From NCBI RefSeq assembly GCF_001544295.1, contig NZ_BCQF01000007.1, forward strand, positions 37,702 to 101,701: DNA of 64,000 bases, in the 5' to 3' direction. The position numbers and the translations under genes were made by a program. Positions 25,587 through 33,368 of the stretch are shown here, piece by piece. Source of the DNA: Enterococcus pseudoavium NBRC 100491 (GTDB lineage: Bacteria > Bacillota > Bacilli > Lactobacillales > Enterococcaceae). Below the pieces are notes generated by a model, which was given only the letters and a program-made list of their open reading frames with translations, ran no database searches and was not told where the DNA came from. Each line of letters opens with the position of its first letter. The stretch's first letter is position 1.

Positions 25587-27001
25587 TATTGAAAAAGAAG
25601 CAATGAGAGCACTAATGAAAGGATCACGCCGAAGATCATTGGCACTGACGTTCTGCGAACGATTTGCATCGGAGACAGTTTTGTTGTCCCGGCGACAATT
25701 AGTATTACCGCTGCGACTGGAGAAACGGCTCTCAAAAGATTACCAGATAACTGCATAGGAATCGACAAAGCGACAGGATCAATTCCAGCAGCTTTCGAAA
25801 GCGGAATCATTAATGGAATCATTGCAAAAAGCAGTGCGGTTCCACTTCCGCTAAGCAAAACGATTACTGCTGTAAAGGCCACCATGATAACTGGTAGTAG
25901 AATTCCGGCACCATTGATATTTTCCATTGTTTTCTGAACCAATTCGATGATACCGATTGATGTAAGTCCTTGGACAAAGACTTGTGCAGAAACTAATAAA
26001 GCCACGATGCTCATGACACTACCCATTCCATCAAAGAAATAGCTTGTTTCTTTTAAAACGGAATTGACGGAGCGTCGAGTCACAAATTCGACAAGTACAG
26101 CGATAATGAAACTGATCAGGCTGACTACTTGTACGCTGATATTCAATGTAGTTCCAAGAACCAGGTTCAATACAAAAACAATCAGTAATAAAATGATTGG
26201 TAGTAGAGGCAATATCCCGTAGACAAAGGCTTGAAAACCAGAATACGTAGTTTCAGTATCTGCTTTTGCTTCATTTCCGTCATTTCCGGCGATTTCTTCT
26301 GCATAACTCAGAGTTTCCTTTTGCTTCAGATCTTCATGTTTTTGCCAGAAATAATGAACGAGCGCAATTGCTAAAAGAGTAGGAATTGAAACAATGGCAT
26401 GGCTTTTGAAGACGTAGTCTGTAACGTTTACATTTAATAATGAAGCAATCGCCACGTTGTCTGAACCTAAAGGTGTGGGCACGATCGTAGCGGAAGTTCC
26501 GATGATGGCCGCTGCGCTTAAGCGAGACATACCAGCTGTCCGTAAAACTGGATAGAGCGTGGCTAATAAAATAATCGCTAAATTAGAAGCACTTGGAATA
26601 ACTAAAGACAATAAGTTTCCAATCAAGAAAACAATTGGGATTAGAATATAGATCGACTTTATTTTTGCGATTGGTTTTGTTAAAGCCTGCACGGTGACTT
26701 TATTTGCGCCAATGTGGTTCATATAAGCGCTGTAACCGCCTAAAATCAGGATGACAAACCCAGGACCGACCAAGGTATTGGTGAATTGATCTACGATTAC
26801 TTGAAAGGGATCGAGTAAAAGTGCACCGGTTGTTTCACTTATTTCAAGTTTTCTTCCCATCATAAGGGCGATATACATGAGGATGACACCCAAAATCAGT
26901 AAAGTCATCTTAATATCGTTTTTTTTCAATAACATATAAACAAGAATTCCAACAGCTAGTATACCAACGATACAAGTTAATAAAACATTCATATTATTCA
27001 A
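25586..27001 (-). CDS. DcuC-like anaerobic carrier, substrate probably nucleoside-related
   Basis: A 471-residue transporter with about 12 membrane segments and a central hydrophilic loop at about 225-245 rich in Glu and Asp. GNLLSLVIPSASNLAIILLATLYPVL and GSGTALLFAMIPLMIPL resemble the DcuC/ion transporter superfamily, which normally moves C4-dicarboxylates. Being sandwiched between a nucleoside hydrolase and a GntR gene suggests uptake of a nucleoside or a related compound instead. That is an inference from context. Confidence 0.82.
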   Translation of the reverse strand: MNNMNVLLTCIVGILAVGILVYMLLKKNDIKMTLLILGVILMYIALMMGRKLEISETTGALLLDPFQVIVDQFTNTLVGPGFVILILGGYSAYMNHIGANKVTVQALTKPIAKIKSIYILIPIVFLIGNLLSLVIPSASNLAIILLATLYPVLRTAGMSRLSAAAIIGTSATIVPTPLGSDNVAIASLLNVNVTDYVFKSHAIVSIPTLLAIALVHYFWQKHEDLKQKETLSYAEEIAGNDGNEAKADTETTYSGFQAFVYGILPLLPIILLLIVFVLNLVLGTTLNISVQVVSLISFIIAVLVEFVTRRSVNSVLKETSYFFDGMGSVMSIVALLVSAQVFVQGLTSIGIIELVQKTMENINGAGILLPVIMVAFTAVIVLLSGSGTALLFAMIPLMIPLSKAAGIDPVALSIPMQLSGNLLRAVSPVAAVILIVAGTTKLSPMQIVRRTSVPMIFGVILSLVLSLLLFQ

Positions 27002-27012
27002 CCACTCTTTCC

Positions 27013-27933
27013 TTATCTTGTTTTAGCAATGGATTCGATAAACCATTCTTCAAATTGTTCAGGATCTACACTGATAGCTACTTCGGCATTGGCAGAAAGA
27101 TTCAAGTAGCCTTTTAGATCGATCAGCGATGCGCCCGCAGTCAGTAAACCTGTCGTTTCGATCTCGACTCTTGTTGAAACAATCTCAAACATTGCTGGAT
27201 TCAAAACTAATCCAATCGCTAAGGCATCATACATACTTAAACCTGAAGCGAAGCTGCCTCCGCGGTATTTTGAAAATAGCTGATAGAACATCTCACCAAT
27301 CGTTCCTAGATCGTTGATTTTTTCGGAAACGGCAGGCATTACTTTGGCTTGACGACCAACTTCCATCGGGGCAACTTGGATTGGGATGCCGCTATCAAAA
27401 ACGATTTTAGCAGCCTCTGGATCAGCGGCAAAATTAAACTCGGACAATACGCCGTAATTCCCTCTACCTAAACTCCCGCCCATGACAACGATTTGTTCAA
27501 TTTTTTCAAAGTCTTGTGGGTATTGATGGATAAATAAAGCGATATCAGTTAAAGGGCCAATACCGATCAGAGTTGTCTTATCTTCTGACTGGACAACGAC
27601 TTCGTGCATTGCAGCAGCAGCAGTCACTGATTGGTCGACTGAAAGTACAGGTTCAGGGAAAGCATATCCGTCCATCCCAGTTTTACCATGGACATTGCTG
27701 GCATTGATCGATTTTCTTAACAGTGGTTGATGACTGCCTAATACAACACGAGGAGACTTTTTATAAAGCGTAAGTAATTTTTCGGTATTTATTTTAGTAT
27801 TTTCTAAACTTACATTCCCAAAAATAGGACAGATCAGCTTCACATCAAGTTGTTCGCTGAAAAGAGCCAAAGCAATTGCAACGGCATCGTCAATTCCCGG
27901 GTCTGTACTGATAATTACTGATTTTTTTTTCAT
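27013..27933 (-). CDS. Inosine/uridine-preferring nucleoside hydrolase
   Basis: A 306-residue nucleoside hydrolase that cleaves ribonucleosides to base and ribose. The calcium-binding motif appears as STDPGIDDA at 8-16, and VVMGGSLGRGNYG near 150 plus EFNFAADPEAAK near 166 are typical of the family. The substrate specificity (RihA, RihB or RihC type) is not readable. ATG 27933 follows GAAAGAGTG; the longer frame to 27996 would include promoter DNA. First gene of the operon. Confidence 0.93.
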   Translation of the reverse strand: MKKKSVIISTDPGIDDAVAIALALFSEQLDVKLICPIFGNVSLENTKINTEKLLTLYKKSPRVVLGSHQPLLRKSINASNVHGKTGMDGYAFPEPVLSVDQSVTAAAAMHEVVVQSEDKTTLIGIGPLTDIALFIHQYPQDFEKIEQIVVMGGSLGRGNYGVLSEFNFAADPEAAKIVFDSGIPIQVAPMEVGRQAKVMPAVSEKINDLGTIGEMFYQLFSKYRGGSFASGLSMYDALAIGLVLNPAMFEIVSTRVEIETTGLLTAGASLIDLKGYLNLSANAEVAISVDPEQFEEWFIESIAKTR

Positions 27934-27957
27934 AAAATTCACTCTTTCTTTATTAGA

Positions 27958-27971
27958 TTGAAACGTTTCCA
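27958..27971 (-). promoter_or_regulatory. Candidate CRE (CcpA) site in the nucleoside operon leader
   Basis: Read leftward, TGGAAACGTTTCAA matches the CRE consensus TGNAANCGNTNNCA with one mismatch, with a perfect GAAACGTTTC core. It lies just after the -10 and before the start codon, a position typical for catabolite repression. Confidence 0.6.
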
Positions 27972-27976
27972 AAAGA

Positions 27977-28014
27977 ATAATACAACATAGTATCATTTAA
28001 GTCAACGTTGTATT
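27977..28014 (-). promoter_or_regulatory. Promoter and candidate GntR operator of the nucleoside operon
   Basis: The leftward -35 TTGACT (28000-28005) and -10 TATTAT (27977-27982) are 17 bases apart. An 8-bp inverted repeat AATACAAC/GTTGTATT (27979-27986 and 28007-28014) brackets both elements, so a dimer bound there would block polymerase. The GntR protein encoded at the end of the operon is the natural candidate. Confidence 0.65.
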
Positions 28015-28142
28015 AAAAATAGCGGGCTGACTTTTTCAGCAGGAAGTGTCAGGGGCAACTCCGCCCTTGGTCGGAGGATTAGTTGCTTGATTTCATGTAT
28101 AGTGGAGATGAATGATAGAAATGATTTGTGAGGAGGATGAAC

Positions 28143-28997
28143 ATGCTGCTTTGGTGTTTTATGATCGTTTTTGTTTTGATCGTCATTTATCTTATTTTGC
28201 CGGGCGGACCGGCCTGGACGAAGTTTTTAACCGATGTTGAACTGTCTTTTCAGTCTCAATCATCGTCGGTTCAACCAGCATTGATCACGGAAGCAGCGAT
28301 TGCGGAGCTGCCACCGCTTTTGAAAAAGTATCTTAAGAAAAACGGCTATGTCAATCAACCGCTGATGAGCAATATGTATGTCCGCTTTGAACATACCAAA
28401 TTTCGGATGGCACCGGACAAAGAGCCAATCTCAATTGATTTTCGGCAAGTTAACTTTGTCGATCGGCCAGATCGCTACGCGTTTTTACAGGCGCGGCTGT
28501 TTGGTTTGCCTGTTCAGGTGAGAGACAGTGTTCAGGATGGGCGCGGTGCAATGATCGGTGTGTTAGCTAAATGGTTTCCGTTGTTTCACTCGACCGGTCC
28601 TGAGATGGATCAAGGCCAGCTGATCACCGCATTAGCCGATGCAGTATTTTTACCGAGTTTATTTTTACAAACATATGTAAGTTGGCGTACATTGGATGAG
28701 CGAACGATTGAAGGGAAGATTACGTGGAACGGCGTGAGTGCCAAGGGACGGTTTACTTTCGATGATTCGGGTGACATCATTCGTTTTGATACTAAGGATC
28801 GTTACATGGATGAAAACGGAAAGGGGACTTCGTTGGTTCCGTGGTTCGTTCTTTATGAAAATTATGAAAGTGATCAACAGTACCGTCGACCAGGATGTGT
28901 CAGTGTGAATTGGCGCCTGCCTCAGGGAGACGATAATTATTTTGTCAGTGATAAGATCACGGTCGACTATTCTGTTGATTGGACGAAAATAAAGTAA
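28143..28997 (+). CDS. DUF6544-like membrane-anchored protein
   Basis: A 284-residue protein with one N-terminal hydrophobic segment (about 2-22) and a soluble, Trp/Tyr-rich remainder. I tentatively place it with a family annotated as DUF6544/DUF6920 because of the LLKKYLKKNGYVNQP start and the WNGVSAKGRFTFDDSGDIIRF stretch. GGAGG is 6 bases before ATG 28143. No catalytic motif is visible. Confidence 0.65.
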   Translation: MLLWCFMIVFVLIVIYLILPGGPAWTKFLTDVELSFQSQSSSVQPALITEAAIAELPPLLKKYLKKNGYVNQPLMSNMYVRFEHTKFRMAPDKEPISIDFRQVNFVDRPDRYAFLQARLFGLPVQVRDSVQDGRGAMIGVLAKWFPLFHSTGPEMDQGQLITALADAVFLPSLFLQTYVSWRTLDERTIEGKITWNGVSAKGRFTFDDSGDIIRFDTKDRYMDENGKGTSLVPWFVLYENYESDQQYRRPGCVSVNWRLPQGDDNYFVSDKITVDYSVDWTKIK

Positions 28998-29030
28998 AAA
29001 AAATACAGCCACGGCTGTATTTTTTTTTTA
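28996..29030. terminator. Bidirectional terminator
   Basis: AAAAATACAGCC pairs with GGCTGTATTTTT around two bases, then a 10-T run. It separates convergent genes at 28997 and 29078. Confidence 0.9.
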
Positions 29031-29077
29031 CTGGTTTCAGGAACGATCCGCCAAACAGCGAAGAGTCCGGAAACCGT

Positions 29078-29485
29078 TTAATGTCCTTTATGTTTTTCTC
29101 GTTTTTTAGCCTGCTTTTGTTGAAAGCGGGCTTTAGCATAGGCAGCTTTTCTTTGCCGTCGGTGCGTTTGGTTCGCCGTTTTTGACTGATCTCGTAATTC
29201 GCTAATAGCAAGTTGTGCCTTAGTCGATACGGCTGGTTGCCGTTTTTGTCGATTGATCAAGCGCTGCATCCGTTTTGGATTTCCGCATTTTTTAGTCTGC
29301 GGCTTGGCAGAGACCGTCCCAGCTTGTGCTAATAAGCGCGGCAAGTGCTGTGTGATGAATAAGAAAAGATCCGCATCCTTTGGCTCAGCTCCAAAAACAT
29401 ATCGGATTACTTGGTAATGACCATCGTCTTCAGTTTCGACTAAGCCACACCAAAAACTGCCATCGAAGTAAACCGTTAACTTCAT
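29078..29485 (-). CDS. YjdF family protein
   Basis: A 135-residue protein of the YjdF (DUF2992) family: an N-terminal MKLTVYFDGSFWCGLVE strand pair and a highly basic C-terminal half rich in Lys, Arg and Gln (about 70-135). YjdF genes in Firmicutes are typically controlled by the yjdF RNA, which binds azaaromatic compounds, and the leader here has such a structure. The biochemical role is unknown. AGGGAGGTGTC precedes the ATG. Confidence 0.88.
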   Translation of the reverse strand: MKLTVYFDGSFWCGLVETEDDGHYQVIRYVFGAEPKDADLFLFITQHLPRLLAQAGTVSAKPQTKKCGNPKRMQRLINRQKRQPAVSTKAQLAISELRDQSKTANQTHRRQRKAAYAKARFQQKQAKKREKHKGH

Positions 29486-29517
29486 AATGACACCTCCCTA
29501 ATTTTTAATCTAAGCAA

Positions 29518-29612
29518 GGGACAACCCGGGGAGGGCAGGTTACTGACATTTTCATGCGACGGACTACCAACCGTCATGTGTTTTTATGCTCGAGTTTAGT
29601 TTACCTGTTCCC
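29518..29612 (-). ncRNA. Probable yjdF riboswitch
   Basis: In the leftward direction the leader starts GGGAACAGGT and ends ACCTGCCC...GTTGTCCC, so GGG/CCC and CAGGT/ACCTG can form a closing stem. Inside it is a hairpin CATGACGG...CCGTCGCATG. A conserved-looking CCTGCCCTCCCCGGGTTGTCCC-type 3' part sits just before the ribosome binding site, where it could control translation. The adjacent gene is yjdF, which is the known partner. Assignment is by structure, position and partner, not by a model search. Confidence 0.7.
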
Positions 29613-29827
29613 TTTAAAAAAGCAAGCGGCTAATGAATCAGCTGACCAATTTCAATGAAGAAATGTCAAAAAATATTGCTTCGCTCAGTTCTGCTCAGGG
29701 AATTTTCTGATTTTTTTATTAATTAATATTTATGATCCAACAAATAATTATTATAAAAATCATCTTTTTACTTCTTAAAGAAATATTTGATTCATGAGGA
29801 GACGATGAGTGAGAGGTTGTTATCAAA
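29613..29827. other. A+T-rich intergenic stretch
   Basis: It holds the yjdF promoter side and an A+T-rich run with TTTTTTTATTAATTAATATTT. No gene, palindrome or repeat stands out. Confidence 0.4.
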
Positions 29828-29992
29828 ATGATCTCTATTAAGGACTATGACTGGGATTTATCCCTTCTTTCGTATTGCATTCGTTATAAAAAAAGAAAAA
29901 AACAGCGAATTTTGACTAGCGTTGAATGGTGCTTTTTTAAAATTAGATTAACAAAAAATGATAAGTACTGTATCGTAAGAATTGTAGAATAA
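29828..29992 (+). CDS. Possible 54-residue basic protein
   Basis: An open frame from ATG 29828 to TAA 29992, just before the Spx-like gene. The product is basic with a KKRKKQR cluster near 21-27 and Cys at 17, 35 and 47. The upstream GAGAGGTTG is too far (about 10 bases) for an ideal site. Local base composition is more A+T-rich than the neighbours. It could be a small protein or chance. Confidence 0.35.
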   Translation: MISIKDYDWDLSLLSYCIRYKKRKKQRILTSVEWCFFKIRLTKNDKYCIVRIVE

Positions 29993-30037
29993 CAAACCGT
30001 ATTTAAAAAGAAAACTTGACGAAAGGTGTTTTTAAAA

Positions 30038-30454
30038 ATGATAAAACTTTATGGCTCGGCTAGTTGTAATTCATGTAGGAAAGCGCAGGCGTGGTTAGAA
30101 GCACAAGAAGTAAATTTTGAAGCAAGAGACATAATAATCAACCCGCTAGCGCAACAAGATTTGGCAGATCTTTTGGCTTTAACAGAGACCGGTACAGAAG
30201 AAATAATCGCCACTCGCTCCAAGGTCTACCATAAATTCACCATTGATTTTAATGAGCTATCCCTTGAAGAACTGACCGAAGTGATTACTGATAATCCTGG
30301 GTTGTTGAAGCGACCGATCATTACAGATGGCGTCAACTTACAAATTGGCTATAATGAAGCAGAACTTCAGCAATTTGTAGCAGAAACGGAAGAGTCGAAG
30401 CAATCACCCGGAATTTTGTATTATTGGGAGCTAGAACAAGAAAGTTTGGTCTAA
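30038..30454 (+). CDS. Spx/ArsC family regulator
   Basis: A 138-residue thioredoxin-fold protein of the Spx/MgsR family. A CxxC redox switch is visible at SCNSCRKA (about 9-12), and LLKRPIITDGVNLQIGYNEAELQQF near 88-112 closely follows the Spx signature including the RP pair. Spx proteins bind the RNA polymerase alpha C-terminal domain and control disulfide-stress genes. It is probably a secondary Spx paralogue. GAAAGGTG precedes ATG 30038. Confidence 0.9.
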   Translation: MIKLYGSASCNSCRKAQAWLEAQEVNFEARDIIINPLAQQDLADLLALTETGTEEIIATRSKVYHKFTIDFNELSLEELTEVITDNPGLLKRPIITDGVNLQIGYNEAELQQFVAETEESKQSPGILYYWELEQESLV

Positions 30455-30638
30455 TGATTTCAATCAATAAGCAAACTGAACCTGATTCAGACCTTTAGGA
30501 AGATTGGACCTACTAGTAAACAAGTCATACAAGAAAAATCGTTTGTGCCTTTTTACAAATGCTGGCTGGGAGTCGATTGACTAAGAGGGACTGTTGGCGA
30601 AGCTGAAACAAGGGAAGGCACACTGAAAGGAGCTTGCT

Positions 30639-31253
30639 ATGAAGACTGATTTTGAAAATAGTGCGATAGAACGAATGTTGCAAGCAGGGCTTCCACTAGC
30701 TCACATTCAACAACAAAAAAGAATTTTTTTTCAAGATCTTGCGGTAGAAAATTATTATAAGCCCATTGAAGCGACCGAAGAATCCGATCAAGTTATTCCA
30801 GTTCCTAAAATCCTGGCGGTAAACAGCGATTTGGAGCTTGCTGGCACTTCGGTCTATGATTTTTTTATGGGCAAGACCGCCGGGAGCGATCTTGCAAAGA
30901 GTGAGGAACAGTTAAAGGCGTTGGAAGAGCGTGGCCTTACAAGCCAACAAGCCGCGTATGGCGACCGAGCGTTGGCAGAAGCTTTGATGCCGCTGAATTT
31001 TCATTATTACCAAGAAGAGGATGGTTATATCTTGCAAGGGGCAGGGGTCCATCAAGTTGTGGCAGCTAAAATGTTCGCCGCGCCACTAATTTTTGGTCGC
31101 GTCGCAGTTTACCAACTGGATGAAGAGCAGCAGAAGCTTTATGAGGAATTTGCTTCTTTAAATGAAATATTGCGTTTAACCGATCTGAAAGGGGTAACGC
31201 TGGATTATTTTCAAGCGAATAAGAAGGGGAAACAGAATGATTTGCCAGAATAA
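30639..31253 (+). CDS. Unknown protein with weak ParB-like motif
   Basis: A 204-residue cytoplasmic protein. Residues 108-165 (GDRALAEAL...GYILQGAGVHQVVAAKMFAA...GRVAVYQLDEEQ) resemble the ParB/Srx-like fold layout, where a Gly-x-His-Arg motif precedes a helix and a beta strand. Here the motif is G-V-H-Q, so the catalytic arginine is missing. The similarity is weak and could be chance. GAAAGGAG precedes the ATG. Confidence 0.6.
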   Translation: MKTDFENSAIERMLQAGLPLAHIQQQKRIFFQDLAVENYYKPIEATEESDQVIPVPKILAVNSDLELAGTSVYDFFMGKTAGSDLAKSEEQLKALEERGLTSQQAAYGDRALAEALMPLNFHYYQEEDGYILQGAGVHQVVAAKMFAAPLIFGRVAVYQLDEEQQKLYEEFASLNEILRLTDLKGVTLDYFQANKKGKQNDLPE

Positions 31254-31290
31254 AATAGGTGTGATCAAGATTTGATCACACCTATTTTTT
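31254..31290. terminator. Bidirectional terminator
   Basis: AATAGGTGTGATCA pairs with TGATCACACCTATT around 5 bases, then T run, between convergent genes at 31253 and 31298. Confidence 0.9.
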
Positions 31291-31297
31291 GCGAAGT

Positions 31298-31930
31298 TTA
31301 CAAATAGCCTTCAGCTTCTTTTCGCGTTAGCCAAAAATGAATTCCACCAGTGGAATCCGCCCAACGATTAGGGTTGAAATTATCAGCAACGACCCATTCA
31401 CCTACGCGATAAATGAAATCCCCATCGACATAAGCAACGGCTTCCTCGTAATCTTCATTCGTATGCATATCCTTGATAGTCAATACTTTAGCTTTATCAC
31501 AGCGGCAGCAGGTATTGGTGGCGGAAGTTCTACGGGCATCTGCTGGGATCAGTAATTGCACGATTCGAAAATCAAAACATTTTTTATAACCGATAAACGC
31601 TCCTTCTTGAGGACAGTGAAGTTCGAAATATTGGGTGGTTTCATCGTAGATAATATCGGTCAAGTCAGCCTGTTCCAGTAGCGCAAAATATAAGTTGGCG
31701 CCAGAAATATCCGCCCCGCGCAAACTACAGCCTTGAAAATCGGTTCCTTTTAATGAAGCATTTTTTAACTGTGCCTCGGAAAAATCACAATCGATACACA
31801 GGCAGTTATCTAAATTTGCTTCAGATAAATCGGCATTGGAAAAATCAACGCCTTCAAAGGTCAGATCATGGAAATTTGCTCCGCGTAAATTGCGAAAAGA
31901 ATAATCTTGCTTTTTCAGACCATTACTCAT
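31298..31930 (-). CDS. Pentapeptide repeat protein with DUF5758 domain
   Basis: A 210-residue protein. Residues 10-95 carry about 16 pentapeptide repeats of the A(D/N)LxX form (GANFHDLTFEGVDFSNADLSEANLDN), which fold as a right-handed beta helix. Residues 105-210 form the C-terminal domain (DUF5758-like), with a CCRCDKAK Cys cluster and a VAYVDGDFIYRVGEWV stretch. No enzymatic role is known. GAGG is upstream of the ATG. Confidence 0.88.
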   Translation of the reverse strand: MSNGLKKQDYSFRNLRGANFHDLTFEGVDFSNADLSEANLDNCLCIDCDFSEAQLKNASLKGTDFQGCSLRGADISGANLYFALLEQADLTDIIYDETTQYFELHCPQEGAFIGYKKCFDFRIVQLLIPADARRTSATNTCCRCDKAKVLTIKDMHTNEDYEEAVAYVDGDFIYRVGEWVVADNFNPNRWADSTGGIHFWLTRKEAEGYL

Positions 31931-32042
31931 GAAAGGCCATCCTCTCTGTTTTTTATTCTATTTTAACATGCCGGAGAAGACTCGCTTGCTGATTTTTCTA
32001 AATAAAGCTTTGTTTTTTGTGCAAAAAATTTCGTATATTCGA

Positions 32043-32080
32043 AAAAAGTGGAGAGACAAAATTCTTGTCCCTCCACTTTT
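32043..32080 (-). terminator. Terminator of the PadR operon, GACAA/TTGTC family
   Basis: AAAAGTGGAGAGACAA pairs with TTGTCCCTCCACTTTT around 5 bases, following the 55-residue gene. Confidence 0.88.
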
Positions 32081-32082
32081 AT

Positions 32083-32250
32083 TTAATCATCGCTATGAAA
32101 ATTGACGACATTATACCAATGGTGGTCATCATAGCTCATGCGGTAGCGCTCCGGTGAAAAACCAGAGAGGGCATAGCCCAGCAGCATGATCAAGATTCCA
32201 GCACCAAGCAAATACGTGGCTAGTTTTGGAACGAGTAATTTTGTTTTCAT
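32083..32250 (-). CDS. Small membrane protein of the PadR-DUF1700 operon
   Basis: A 55-residue protein: a hydrophobic segment at about 5-28 followed by a polar tail with HHWYNVVNFHSDD. AAAGGTGG lies 7 bases before the ATG, and its ATG overlaps the TGA of the DUF1700 gene (ATGA), so translation is coupled. It has not been listed as a gene because of its length but the site and overlap support it. Confidence 0.75.
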   Translation of the reverse strand: MKTKLLVPKLATYLLGAGILIMLLGYALSGFSPERYRMSYDDHHWYNVVNFHSDD

Positions 32251-32831
32251 ACTTGGACCACCTTTCGTTGGAAAATATTGCGCCGAATGATGCCCATCAA
32301 GCTGCGATGCAGATTGATAAAGACTGCACTGAATTTATAAGTCAACCACATGCATAATAGACCGAAGCCGAACAGAAACAACCCCATACCAAACTGAGTC
32401 ACACCCATAAAAATGGAATCAAACAGGACAAAAGGGCTGGTGAAAGCCGCGACAGCACCACCGATGATTGTTCCGCCAGCGATGCAAGCACCGGTGAAGG
32501 GGATACACCAGATTATGATGTCGATACTCAACAGTACGAGAAATGCCGCCAGTGCTAGACTGCCCCATAAAGGAAAGCCTAAAATCAGCAAGCTGATCCA
32601 CAACCAATTAAAACGGCGGGGGACCTTGACCTCGGTGGGAATCCCAGCGGCTTCATAAGCCAACTGCTGAGGATCTCCTAGTTTCGCGACGGCCGCTTTT
32701 TCCGAATAACCGTCTTCCATTAAATCTAAAATCATTTCATCGTAATACTCAATCAAGCGGTGGACTTCGCTAGGGCGGACTTCATAAGCCAAATAATTGC
32801 TTAATTCCTTAATAAATTCTACGCGATTCAT
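32247..32831 (-). CDS. DUF1700 family membrane protein
   Basis: A 194-residue protein: an N-terminal helical cytoplasmic part (residues 1-75) with the DUF1700 pattern FIKELSNYLAYEVRPSEVHRLIEYYDEMILDLMEDGYSEKAAVAKLGDP, then four transmembrane helices at about 85-180. It commonly follows PadR genes and is thought to act with them in sensing envelope state, but the mechanism is unknown. Its ATG overlaps the PadR stop by 4 bases. Confidence 0.9.
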   Translation of the reverse strand: MNRVEFIKELSNYLAYEVRPSEVHRLIEYYDEMILDLMEDGYSEKAAVAKLGDPQQLAYEAAGIPTEVKVPRRFNWLWISLLILGFPLWGSLALAAFLVLLSIDIIIWCIPFTGACIAGGTIIGGAVAAFTSPFVLFDSIFMGVTQFGMGLFLFGFGLLCMWLTYKFSAVFINLHRSLMGIIRRNIFQRKVVQV

Positions 32832-33142
32832 TTTGCAACACTCCTTTTGATATACTGGTGGATCGCTTCGACGTCGTTCCATTCGTGTAAAAATTGTTGG
32901 ATACTGGCAAAACCTAATTCTGTTAGGTGATAATATTTGCGCAAGCGGCCATTGTGGATTTTTGAATACGTCGCAACTTTTTCATTTGTTTCTAGCCGTT
33001 TGAGGATGGGATAAAGAGTCGACTCGGTCAGCTCAAGCTGGGAATCGATCTCCTTGACGATTTGATAGCCATAAGAATCTTTTTCCACAAGGGAAGCCAA
33101 CACACAATACTCGATCAGGCCTTTTTTTAATTGACTGTCCAT
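32828..33142 (-). CDS. PadR family transcriptional regulator
   Basis: A 104-residue winged-helix protein with the PadR pattern: GLIEYCVLASLVEKDSYGYQIVKEI at 7-31 and TESTLYPILKRLETNEKVATY at 40-60, then LRKYYHLTELG. PadR proteins usually repress their own operon. GAGAGGTG precedes ATG 33142, and a palindromic operator lies just upstream at 33165. First gene of the three-gene operon. Confidence 0.93.
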   Translation of the reverse strand: MDSQLKKGLIEYCVLASLVEKDSYGYQIVKEIDSQLELTESTLYPILKRLETNEKVATYSKIHNGRLRKYYHLTELGFASIQQFLHEWNDVEAIHQYIKRSVAK

Positions 33143-33164
33143 CACAAACACCTCTCTATACGTA

Positions 33165-33185
33165 ATACTATACATTACATAGTAT
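33165..33185 (-). promoter_or_regulatory. Candidate PadR operator
   Basis: ATACTAT/ATAGTAT arms of 7 bp are separated by 7 bases, in a run of similar TATAC/GTATA words 20-45 bases before the PadR start. This fits the autoregulatory site expected for a PadR repressor. Confidence 0.65.
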
Positions 33186-33261
33186 AGGAGGACTATCAGA
33201 CTTAAGGCGGATTTTCTTTAACCCCTCTTAGTGCTACTAATTTCAAAAAAGGCTATCCCAA

Positions 33262-33339
33262 AATAAGGAGGTGTGACAAAAAGCTTGTCACACCTCCTTA
33301 TTCCGAATAAATAGTGTTTCAAAAGGAGCTTCTTTTGAA
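33262..33339 (-). terminator. Tandem hairpins after yxeA
   Basis: Two hairpins: AATAAGGAGGTGTGACAA with its 18-bp complement (33262-33302), of the GACAA/TTGTC family, and TTTCAAAAG/CTTTTGAAA (33314-33338). The first has T-rich sequence only on the leftward strand, so it ends yxeA. Confidence 0.85.
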
Positions 33340-33368
33340 ATAAGCTACCCTTGTCACAACCTCGTTGG

